In this document: positions 1-7,462 of the stretch, piece after piece
How positions within the stretch are numbered: the stretch's first letter is position 1
Layout of the letters: every line of letters starts with the position of its first letter
NCBI GenBank assembly: GCA_020719895.1
Contig: DYPM01000037.1
Location: 1-15,205 of the forward strand
Reading direction: 5' to 3'
DNA length: 15,205 bases
Source: Sulfurovum sp.
GTDB taxonomy: Bacteria > Campylobacterota > Campylobacteria > Campylobacterales > Sulfurovaceae
Notes under the pieces: model-generated
The model's input: the letters and a program-made list of their open reading frames with translations, nothing else
Database searches by the model: none
Told to the model about the DNA's origin: nothing
Made by a program: the position numbers and the translations under genes

Positions 1-2622
1 TTCGCTATAAAGTTCTGCTTTTTCTTTACCATCTTCTATTTTTCTAAAATATGGAAAAACTACAACTTTATTTGTTTTTAAAGTTTCATATTTATGAACA
101 TCATCGCCTTTTAATAGAGGCTTAACTAATCCTTTTTCAATATTTATTCGTCTATCCAGCTCTTTTGAATATCCTTCAATCATGTTGTTGTTTTCTATAC
201 ACTCACTCAAAAAATAAACACTATCTTTACTTGTTGCTATTCCTTGAAAAATCTTTTCAAACACATCTTTAACCCTCAACGGTTGCTTATCTAGTTTTGC
301 TAAAACTTTTGCTACTTTATTGTCGCTAAAAGTCCAAGCATCATTATTTAGTTTTTCATTTTTTGTGATGGTGTATTTGTCGTCGGTTATGGAGTCTAAA
401 AACTCTTTTAAGTCACTGTTGGTTTGCAAATCTTTCTCTAGCCCAATATAGCGAACTGCGTCAGATTTGTTTTTGAACCAAACAAGTGAAGTATAAGTAG
501 AAGCATTAAAAACTTGATACTCACGAAAAGAGATAAATCTGAAAAACTTATCTTTAGTGAATTCTCGAAGTCCTTTGCCAAATGCACTATTTACCCATTT
601 GTGAGGCATGATGAAATTAACAAGCCCATTTTTACCCAAAAGTTTTATCGCTTGTTCTGTAAAGATGACATATAAATCATAACTTCCAGTAGCCGATTTG
701 TAGAGTTTTTTATATTTTTCAGACTCGACCTTATCTATCCCCTGCACTCTCAAGTATGGCGGATTGCCTATCACAATATCAAAACCCCCATCTTGCATAA
801 CTTCGCCAAACCAAAGCTTATAAAGAAATAGCTCTTTGCTTTGAAAATTATTTGCCAACATATCATCAATTATCTTTTTAGCTAATGCTGAATTTTTAAG
901 TGCTTTTTCACTTTCTTGGATAGCAGTTGCTTTGGCTTTTGCACTTCTTCCAGCCTGTAAGCTATTGGCTTCATTGGCATTCTTTAGAAATAATTCATCT
1001 TGCTCTTTTATATAACCCATTATAAGTTTTTGCACCAACTCTTTTATCTCTTTTTTATCTCTTATCTTCTCATTTGGATTTGTATCGTTGTAAAATTTGT
1101 GTATCTTCTCGCTTAACTCTGCATAAAGCGTTCTAGTAAGAAGCGTTTGTTCTTCAAAATCACCAAATAAATCGGTCTGTTTTCTCACTATTTTTTCATA
1201 AATATCCGATGAAATAATCTCAAATCCATTGATAGTCTCTATCAAACTATTTCCTTGCATAATCTTAAAATCAAGATTTGGTAAGGCAGATGGAACAGTT
1301 TCATCTACCGTAAGAGAGAGCCAAAATCTAAGTTTAGCGATATCCACAGCATCGCCATCTATATCAACTCCATAAATACTATTTTCAATAATCTCTCTTT
1401 TAAGTTTTGCGTATGGCGTTTTATCTCCCAAATGAACTCTTGTTTGAACTATTGTCTGAAGTATTCCCATCGGAAACGCACCACTTCCTATGGCAGGATC
1501 AAGGACTTTTATCTTTTTTATTGCTTGAAGTTTATCATTTTTGTCTTTTAGATACTCATCTATGGAACTTTTGCACATATAACCAACTATCTCTCGTGGA
1601 GTATAAAATGCTCCTTTGCCTTTTCTATAATTTTCCTCAAGCAAATTTTCAAAAACACGTCCCAACATTTCAGGATCAATGGCTATCTCACTCTCATATA
1701 GACTATCTTCGATTATCGTAAAGTTGTATCTATCAAAAAGCTCAAATATAGCACCAAAAAAAGTATCTTCTAAAAAAATCTTATCATCAATAGTGCTTTT
1801 ATCAAAGAGTCCGCCATTTAAAAAAGGGATTTTTGAGTTGAAAATATCACTAAAATTGTCATCTCGTTTTTTATTTAAAGTCTCAAAAAAGAGAGGTAAT
1901 ATTTTTTTAAAATAAAAATCATTTTTATCCTTTTTATAAAGATTGCTTAAAAAGTTTTTATCTCCATCGCCCCAATCTTTTTTGACTCCAAGCCACCCTT
2001 TTTTCTGTAAAAAATATAAGAAAACTATCCTACCAAGCAACTTTTTACTAAAAGCGTGAAGATGATTTTCGTCCTCAAAAAGCGATAGTTGAGGAAGTAG
2101 ATGTTGATTTAGCATTTCAAAAAGATTTTTATATTTTTCAAAAAACTCTTTTGATACACGTTCAACGCTAAAACTCTCTTTAATTTGAGCTATTGATGTA
2201 TATTTTTGGATTTTTTCAAATTGACTAAAAGGAGTATTTACAGCATTGATACCCAAAAGATAGGTAAATCGCTTTTGATGTGTCGCTTGTTTTTTATCAT
2301 TGTAGTCGTAACCAAACTCTACAAAAGAGAGTCTCCATTCTTTTTGATTTGTGCTATAAAAAGCTCCAATCGCACCATCAAGATGATACTCATCGGCAAT
2401 ATTTTTGAGTTCACTATGAAATCCAACTCTTGAGTTTGCTATGTCTTTATTTTCTTTGACTTCAAATATAAAAAACCCGATTTCACTCTTATTATCAAGC
2501 TTCACTTTGCCAAGATACTCGTTTTCTTGCAAGTTTGGAGCAAAACGGTAAAAGCGTTCACTGATAAACTCTATAAAACCATCTTTGTTAAACGACGATT
2601 GTAAAAATTGTTTTAAATCCAT
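1..2622 (-). CDS. Eco57I-type restriction-modification DNA methyltransferase, candidate nuclease domain, C-terminus off window
   Basis: Open frame of 874 codons from ATG at 2622 to the window edge without a stop, so the C-terminus is missing. An AAGGA-type ribosome site lies 8 nt upstream. Visible motifs: FYTP at residues 339-342, SAM-binding motif I DPAIGSGAF at 375-383, and the adenine-methylase catalytic NPPY at 620-623. From about residue 780 the sequence looks like the start of a target-recognition region. The family makes N6-methyladenine in DNA. The first 330 residues are not methylase: D43 followed by E54-V55-K56 in a strand-like context (FFIFEVK) fits a PD-(D/E)XK nuclease, and KRFTYLLG lies further on. 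I infer a combined nuclease/methylase that works with the helicase encoded at 3142-6465. Its start overlaps the toxin stop (TGATG), so translation is probably coupled. AT content is very high. The methylase call is firm; the nuclease call and the specificity are not. Confidence 0.9.
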   Translation of the reverse strand, partial: MDLKQFLQSSFNKDGFIEFISERFYRFAPNLQENEYLGKVKLDNKSEIGFFIFEVKENKDIANSRVGFHSELKNIADEYHLDGAIGAFYSTNQKEWRLSFVEFGYDYNDKKQATHQKRFTYLLGINAVNTPFSQFEKIQKYTSIAQIKESFSVERVSKEFFEKYKNLFEMLNQHLLPQLSLFEDENHLHAFSKKLLGRIVFLYFLQKKGWLGVKKDWGDGDKNFLSNLYKKDKNDFYFKKILPLFFETLNKKRDDNFSDIFNSKIPFLNGGLFDKSTIDDKIFLEDTFFGAIFELFDRYNFTIIEDSLYESEIAIDPEMLGRVFENLLEENYRKGKGAFYTPREIVGYMCKSSIDEYLKDKNDKLQAIKKIKVLDPAIGSGAFPMGILQTIVQTRVHLGDKTPYAKLKREIIENSIYGVDIDGDAVDIAKLRFWLSLTVDETVPSALPNLDFKIMQGNSLIETINGFEIISSDIYEKIVRKQTDLFGDFEEQTLLTRTLYAELSEKIHKFYNDTNPNEKIRDKKEIKELVQKLIMGYIKEQDELFLKNANEANSLQAGRSAKAKATAIQESEKALKNSALAKKIIDDMLANNFQSKELFLYKLWFGEVMQDGGFDIVIGNPPYLRVQGIDKVESEKYKKLYKSATGSYDLYVIFTEQAIKLLGKNGLVNFIMPHKWVNSAFGKGLREFTKDKFFRFISFREYQVFNASTYTSLVWFKNKSDAVRYIGLEKDLQTNSDLKEFLDSITDDKYTITKNEKLNNDAWTFSDNKVAKVLAKLDKQPLRVKDVFEKIFQGIATSKDSVYFLSECIENNNMIEGYSKELDRRINIEKGLVKPLLKGDDVHKYETLKTNKVVVFPYFRKIEDGKEKAELYSE

Positions 2623-2945
2623 CAGAATATTTCCTTACAAAATAGCTCTTTTAAATTTCTCAAAAATTCACTATTAATAAAAGTCAATTTTTTATCTACA
2701 ATTTTTGAATCAATTGTAAAACATTTATCATATTTTACAAATGATTTTAATTTTAAACTCTCATTTGTGTCTATTGAAGCAATTTCAATAATATTTGATT
2801 GATTTTGTTTTGATGTGATTTGGAAGCAAACTATATCACCATATTCATTTTCATCTTTTATGACCAAAACTGGTCGTTTTTTGGATTCTGCTAAATTTGT
2901 AAATGGAAAATTTACAAGCAAAATATCACCTTTTTTATAACTCAT
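2622..2945 (-). CDS. MazF/PemK-family toxin (107 aa)
   Basis: Small protein starting MSYKKGDILLVNFPF, with SKKRPVLVIKD and FQITS following. These are the hallmarks of the MazF/PemK SH3-like fold: GDI(V/L)LV...PF near the N-terminus, the conserved Arg-Pro, and the (I)TS strand. Family members are usually sequence-specific endoribonucleases that cut mRNA and stop growth until bound by their antitoxin. A longer frame opens at 2993, but I place the start at the ATG at 2945. A GAGG ribosome site lies 6 nt before that ATG, homology-like sequence begins there, and the start then overlaps the antitoxin stop by 11 nt (ATGAGTTATAA), which is usual for toxin-antitoxin pairs. Its own stop shares one base with the methylase start. 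Embedding between a helicase and a methylase gene is unusual. The family call is good; the RNA target is unknown. Confidence 0.85.
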   Translation of the reverse strand: MSYKKGDILLVNFPFTNLAESKKRPVLVIKDENEYGDIVCFQITSKQNQSNIIEIASIDTNESLKLKSFVKYDKCFTIDSKIVDKKLTFINSEFLRNLKELFCKEIF

Positions 2946-3132
2946 CCCAAGCCTCATCTTCAATGTTGTCCCAAGTTTTTGCCATGGAAGCAATTTGCAA
3001 CTCTTTTATGTCAATCTCTTTATCTGCGAGTGGAATGATAATAACTTCTGCTGTTGTATCTAATTGTTTCAATAAATTTGTAATATAAACTATATCTTGC
3101 GGTGTTCTAATAATTTCTCTATATGCTTTCAT
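2935..3132 (-). CDS. Antitoxin-like small protein paired with MazF/PemK toxin
   Basis: 65-aa protein from ATG at 3132, with AAAGGC upstream as ribosome site, 9 nt after the helicase stop. I do not recognise a named family. It has no clear DNA-binding motif. Its C-terminus is strongly acidic and Trp-rich (AKTWDNIEDEAWDEL), the kind of disordered tail that MazF/PemK antitoxins wrap around the toxin, while the body (residues 28-40, AEVIIIPLADKEI) looks like a short strand. The function is inferred mainly from size, charge, gene order (antitoxin first) and the 11-nt overlap with the toxin. If it lacks DNA binding, the pair would not autoregulate in the usual way and would depend on the promoter of the larger operon. 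Confidence 0.7.
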   Translation of the reverse strand: MKAYREIIRTPQDIVYITNLLKQLDTTAEVIIIPLADKEIDIKELQIASMAKTWDNIEDEAWDEL

Positions 3133-3141
3133 TTTTTGCCT

Positions 3142-6100
3142 TTATATAAATGTTTCACTCAAAATAATATCTATTTTAAGATTGATACGCTCATCATTTT
3201 CATCTTTACTTGTTAGCGTGTATCGTTTATGTAACTTATCAAGCTCAGCCATTACCTCAAAAGGTTTTGCACTCTTAGAGATATTGGTAAGTTCTTTTGC
3301 GATATTTAGTATCTGTCCCACTCTCACAATCTCTAAAAACTGCTCATAATATTTATCCGAAATAAGCTCTTTTTGATACCAAGATTTCAAAATAGTTATT
3401 GCTTGCTTGTCTATTTTGTGTTCTATTTTTATATTTTCTGTTTGTGATTGAGTGATTGTATTGATAAGTTCTTTTTCAAAATAGCTATGCGTTAGCTCTA
3501 TGTGTTGATAGTGAATCTCTTGAAGTGGAAGTTTTGGTTTTTCATCTTGCGTGGCTTTGAGGTTTTTTGCCATCTCTACAAAATTTACTGCGACCACTTC
3601 ATGATCTTTTACTTTATAGTAATTTTTTGAGTCACTGTTTTTGATAAATACAAAACTTTGAACTTTCTCTTTTTTTTCTCTTTGAACTCTTAGCTTTTGT
3701 GGAAGTTTTTGTATCTCTCTAAATGTTTTTGGATACGCTTCTTTGTACGCTCTTATCTCTTCTAAAAATGGCAACTCTTCATCGATTTGACTCTCAACAT
3801 TTTCTTCAAACAAACTCACACTTCCCACCTCTTCATCTTTGGTGTAAATCTTGCTATCTTCACCCAAAGAGTGATGAAAAGTTTGAAGCTTGATAAACGC
3901 TTTTTTGGAAAGCTCTATTAGTTTTTCACTTTGAGCTGTTGGCTTAAAGTTATAAACAAATATTTCACTGTGTTTTGTACCGATACGATTTATCCGCCCG
4001 ATTCTTTGCATCAGTCGTGTAGCGTTCCATGGAATATCATAGTTGTAAATGATATTACTTCGGTGCATATTGACACCTTCACTTAATGTATCAGTGGAGA
4101 TTATCGTATTGAAATCATTTTTTTGTGTTTCATAGTTTGCATCGAAATTTTCCCTAATTGTATCTTTGAGTTTATCTCTATTTTCACCATGAACGACCAA
4201 CAGTTTTTTGTCATTGATTGATTTTTCCAAATAAAGAGCGGTTTGTTTTGATTCGGTAAAAACTACGATTTTTTCATTTGTATTGGCTTTTAAAATCTCT
4301 TTAAATCTCTCTAACTTGGGGTCATTGTCAATATTTTGCCAAAGAACTATCAGTCGTTCAAGCAATATCAAATCACCCTTTAACTCTTCAATATAACCTT
4401 TGTTAAAGTCTTGAGGCTCAAATCGTTTTATTTTGTCTTTTTGCAATAACTTTTCTATGATTTCATCTTCATCATCTTCACTCTCTAAAATCTCAAAGAA
4501 GTTGATTTTTTCGCTTGGTATATATATTTCTCCATCTTCAAACATTTTGATAAATCGCTCAAGATTCTTTTTTTGTTTGTTGATAGTGGTTTTAAAAGCA
4601 TAAAAAGAACTCTCTAATCTTTTGATAAGCATGGTTTGCATTATCTTCGCCAAACTCTCCGAACTGATCTCCAAAAAGCCTTCTTGAATATCACCAAATT
4701 GCATTTGAGCATTTTTTGTAAGTTTTGCTAATGCTTTATATCTGGCATATTTCAATTTTTTTTCTGTATCTGTAAGTATCTCTACCGATTCAGAAAATAT
4801 TTTTGCCAAATCATCATCAAGAAAATACTCAAGCTCTTGCACTTCATTGATTTTTGGTATGTTTAAGCCTTGAGCTTTTATGTCATCTTTGTATCTATCA
4901 ATTTTTTCCAAATCGGTTCGTGTTCGTCGCACCATCACCTCTCGCAAAATATTATCTCTCACTCTTTGAGATAATGCTTTTAGTTGTTGTAATTGCTCTT
5001 TGGTGAGTGGTTTTGGATTGTTTTTGTCGTATGCGATAATTTCACTATACTCTTTGTCGATTTTTGCAAAAAAACTCTCCAAATTTGGAAATGAGTCAAT
5101 AGTACTTTTTCGTTTATTTTGAAAAAGATAGAGTTGATTGGCTAAATCTTGCGGTTTATTGTTGAGCGGTGTAGCAGAAACAAGGATAATCTTTTTTTTG
5201 TATTTACTTTGTTCTTTACAGATGCGTTCGAGTTCTCTATATCTGCTTGTTGCAAAATTTTTAAATTTATGTGATTCGTCGATAATAACGGTCTCAAACT
5301 CTGTTGTGTTTTTTATTTTTTCTAACTCACCATAAGAGTAAAATTTAAAATGACGTATCGAGCCTATTTGAAATTTTTGAAATGTCTCTTCCCACTCTTT
5401 GCGTATTGATGGTGGAGCTATGATTAAAATTTGCCCTTTTGTTTGATAAGCTAATTTTCGTACAATCATTGCAGTGGTGACTGTTTTGCCAAGCCCGACT
5501 ACATCGGAGAGGAAAAATCCACCATGTTTTTTGAGTTTGGCTAATCCTTCATTGACCGCATCGATTTGATAGGCTAATTTTTTGAAACCTTTTGGCAAAT
5601 CATCAGCTACGCTCTCATCAAAATCTATTCTTTCATTAAAATGTTCAATCAAAAATTTGATATAAAGCTCAAAAGGTGTAATCTCTTTGAGATAGCTCTC
5701 CTCTTTGATATTTTCTATTTCGCTCTGTGTGATCTCAACTGCATTTGTCCAAAGTTTCTCGAACTCTTCAAGGCTAAATTGTATCTCATCGCTATCGCGA
5801 AGTTCTATATTAAATTCATAGTTTTTTGTAAGTCCGTTATGACTTAGATTTGAACTTCCTGTAATCACTGAACCACGATAATCCAAACTTCCATTATGAT
5901 TTGGCTTTGGTTCTTCTCTTAAAATATATATTTTTGAGTGAATATTTTTATCTTTGGAGATTTTGAGTTCAAGACTATTTTGCTCCAACATTTTTATCAA
6001 AATCTCAACACTCTCATCAACTTCTTTTGCGTAATCTGCTTGTGCTAAAACCTTTTTTTGTTCCTCTTTGAAACTGTGTTTAAAACCTTCTCCATCAAAA

Positions 6101-6465
6101 AGATTTGCTTTTTTGCCCTTGGCTTTTGCTTTGGCGATAATGGTATCTACATTGATACCCACAAGAATTCTCGCTTTTTTGATATTAGACTTCCTGCAAA
6201 ACAATAAGTCTAAGCACGAAGTGCGTGAGCTGTCTGCTGAAGACAACTCAGCGTTAGCGTAGCCTAATGGACTTTGTTCATTAGGCGTTGTTTTGAGTTC
6301 TGTAAGAACTCTATTTGAAAGATAAGGAGCGATTTTCACAAATCCGCTAATGCGAAAATAGCCTATAAGAAATTCCAAAAACTCTACATTATAGTGAGAC
6401 AAAATATCTTGAAGTCTCTTCTCCAATGTATTGCCATTTTGATTTGTAAAAAATTTTGAACTCAC
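3142..6465 (-). CDS. PLD-nuclease/SNF2-type DEAD-like helicase of a restriction-like system
   Basis: 1107-aa protein with a GTG start at 6465 and an AGGA site 5 nt before it. The N-terminal phospholipase-D-like domain shows IHSKIYIL (H176, K178) and GSSNLS (203-208). The superfamily-2 helicase core shows the Walker A motif VVGLGKT (K327), DESH at 396-399 (motif II), VSATPLNN near 429-436 (III), STDTLSEGVN near 790-799 (V) and QRIGRINRIG at 820-829 (VI). A charged region of about 350 residues separates the two RecA lobes. Family members translocate on DNA by ATP hydrolysis. With the methylase encoded at 1-2622 it probably forms an anti-phage restriction system in which the PLD domain or the methylase N-terminus cuts. 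Residues about 60-94 come from an inserted hairpin-rich repeat that keeps the frame. The start is 10 nt after the MidA-like gene, leaving no room for a separate intergenic promoter. Confidence 0.92.
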   Translation of the reverse strand: MSSKFFTNQNGNTLEKRLQDILSHYNVEFLEFLIGYFRISGFVKIAPYLSNRVLTELKTTPNEQSPLGYANAELSSADSSRTSCLDLLFCRKSNIKKARILVGINVDTIIAKAKAKGKKANLFDGEGFKHSFKEEQKKVLAQADYAKEVDESVEILIKMLEQNSLELKISKDKNIHSKIYILREEPKPNHNGSLDYRGSVITGSSNLSHNGLTKNYEFNIELRDSDEIQFSLEEFEKLWTNAVEITQSEIENIKEESYLKEITPFELYIKFLIEHFNERIDFDESVADDLPKGFKKLAYQIDAVNEGLAKLKKHGGFFLSDVVGLGKTVTTAMIVRKLAYQTKGQILIIAPPSIRKEWEETFQKFQIGSIRHFKFYSYGELEKIKNTTEFETVIIDESHKFKNFATSRYRELERICKEQSKYKKKIILVSATPLNNKPQDLANQLYLFQNKRKSTIDSFPNLESFFAKIDKEYSEIIAYDKNNPKPLTKEQLQQLKALSQRVRDNILREVMVRRTRTDLEKIDRYKDDIKAQGLNIPKINEVQELEYFLDDDLAKIFSESVEILTDTEKKLKYARYKALAKLTKNAQMQFGDIQEGFLEISSESLAKIMQTMLIKRLESSFYAFKTTINKQKKNLERFIKMFEDGEIYIPSEKINFFEILESEDDEDEIIEKLLQKDKIKRFEPQDFNKGYIEELKGDLILLERLIVLWQNIDNDPKLERFKEILKANTNEKIVVFTESKQTALYLEKSINDKKLLVVHGENRDKLKDTIRENFDANYETQKNDFNTIISTDTLSEGVNMHRSNIIYNYDIPWNATRLMQRIGRINRIGTKHSEIFVYNFKPTAQSEKLIELSKKAFIKLQTFHHSLGEDSKIYTKDEEVGSVSLFEENVESQIDEELPFLEEIRAYKEAYPKTFREIQKLPQKLRVQREKKEKVQSFVFIKNSDSKNYYKVKDHEVVAVNFVEMAKNLKATQDEKPKLPLQEIHYQHIELTHSYFEKELINTITQSQTENIKIEHKIDKQAITILKSWYQKELISDKYYEQFLEIVRVGQILNIAKELTNISKSAKPFEVMAELDKLHKRYTLTSKDENDERINLKIDIILSETFI
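6185..6286. repeat. In-frame multi-hairpin insertion inside the helicase gene
   Basis: About 100 bp containing successive inverted repeats: ttagactt/aagtctaa (6185-6192 with 6206-6213, perfect); gcac/gtgc (6214-6217 with 6221-6224); gagctgtct/agacaactc (6227-6235 with 6241-6249, one mismatch); gcctaatg/cattaggc (6262-6269 with 6279-6286, perfect). It is more GC-rich than its surroundings. In the helicase reading frame it gives a low-complexity, Ser/Ala/Cys-rich stretch (residues about 60-94) between the strand ending APYLSNRVL and the strand ARILVGINV, where PLD-like domains normally have a short link. It behaves like an in-frame palindromic element. No transposase or clear target-site duplication was seen. 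Confidence 0.7.
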
Positions 6466-6475
6466 TACAATCCTT

Positions 6476-7462
6476 TTATCTCCTAAAATGCACCATTTTG
6501 AAACGATCTCCCATCATTGTTGGTGCTATGAGTGTTTTGATTTTGTCGGCTTCTCTTGTGTAAATCGTTTGTGTGGCTTGTCGTGCAAAACGTTCTAAAA
6601 TATCAATGAGACCAAAACGAATCAATGCACGAGCTTGCGTCTCATAATGAACAGTTTCAAACCCAATAGACTCAAAGGCTTCTATCAAATGACCAAAATT
6701 TACATCATAAGTAATATCATCATTTTGAAATGATTCACACAACAACAATGCTTCATCAAAGAGTGGAAATGTCTCATGTTTGCGATAAATTCGGATTGAA
6801 AAATCGTTGCGTACATACTTCTCGCCATAATCGAAAGTGACAAAATCGCATTGTTTGATTTTATTTGAGATGGCAGTCGCAAATGCTTCATATCCTATTG
6901 CGATTTCTCCTTGTCTAAGGCGATGTTTTTTGCTCCATTTGACTATTTTTTCGGGTGCTTTTTGCCACGCAATCGTGTGATTTTCGACGATAGCAATTTG
7001 CTCTTCTTTAAATAACTCACAAGCAAAAGCATCAAAAATCTCATTTGCTACGACAAACGCATAGTCGGCATTTACCTCTGAAATATCTTCAAAATGAACG
7101 ATGTGAACATCATCGCCAAAACGTTCAAAAATATACGCTTTTTGTGCTTCTCTCACTTCACTTTGACGCTCTACAATTCCAAATTTTAGCGTTGAAATGA
7201 GTGTTGGATCACAACTGTAAAGCCACTCAATCATATCGCAAATGAGATGACCTTGATGCGCTCCTACTTCGATAAGCCAACCATTTTTATCTGCTTTCCC
7301 CTGCCCCAGAAGTGTCAAAAAATAGTTTGCAATCGACGCACCAAAAAAGCGACTTGTACTTACCGCGGTATAGAAATCTCCCTCTTTTCCAATCGCTTTA
7401 AATCGTTTGTAGTAGCCATTTTCTCCATAAAGCCACTCATTCATATAGACACTAAAAGTCAC
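6476..7462 (-). CDS. SAM-dependent methyltransferase, MidA/NDUFAF7 family (DUF185)
   Basis: 328-aa protein with a GTG start at 7462; the alternative ATG is codon 7, but the conserved family start M-x-F-x-x-YM favours the GTG. Motifs: YMNEWLY...GYY at residues 6-18, GDFYTA at 28-33, SAM motif I IEVGAHQGHL at 64-73, ANEIFDAF at 139-146 and FDYGE at 210-214. These match the COG1565/MidA group, whose mitochondrial member NDUFAF7 dimethylates an arginine of a complex I subunit. The bacterial substrate is not established, so I do not give one. Motif I has His where many members have a second Gly. The gene overlaps the end of tolC by 11 nt and is followed after 10 nt by the helicase gene, so it seems to be the last housekeeping gene before the defence cassette. 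Confidence 0.85.
   Translation of the reverse strand: MTFSVYMNEWLYGENGYYKRFKAIGKEGDFYTAVSTSRFFGASIANYFLTLLGQGKADKNGWLIEVGAHQGHLICDMIEWLYSCDPTLISTLKFGIVERQSEVREAQKAYIFERFGDDVHIVHFEDISEVNADYAFVVANEIFDAFACELFKEEQIAIVENHTIAWQKAPEKIVKWSKKHRLRQGEIAIGYEAFATAISNKIKQCDFVTFDYGEKYVRNDFSIRIYRKHETFPLFDEALLLCESFQNDDITYDVNFGHLIEAFESIGFETVHYETQARALIRFGLIDILERFARQATQTIYTREADKIKTLIAPTMMGDRFKMVHFRR

Noticed and set aside
1407..2433. Several plus-strand ORFs of 75-104 codons
   Set aside because: They are antisense to the continuous methylase frame, which has recognisable motifs and runs open to the window edge.
2946..2993. Longer N-terminus for the MazF/PemK toxin starting at 2993
   Set aside because: The extra 16 residues do not look like the family, and ATG 2945 has a GAGG site 6 nt upstream and the usual antitoxin overlap.
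6185..6300. Integron attC-like site (gcgttag, gcctaat and attaggcg strings)
   Set aside because: The core sites do not match RYYYAAC/GTTRRRY, the region lies inside an intact coding frame, and no integrase or cassette array is present.
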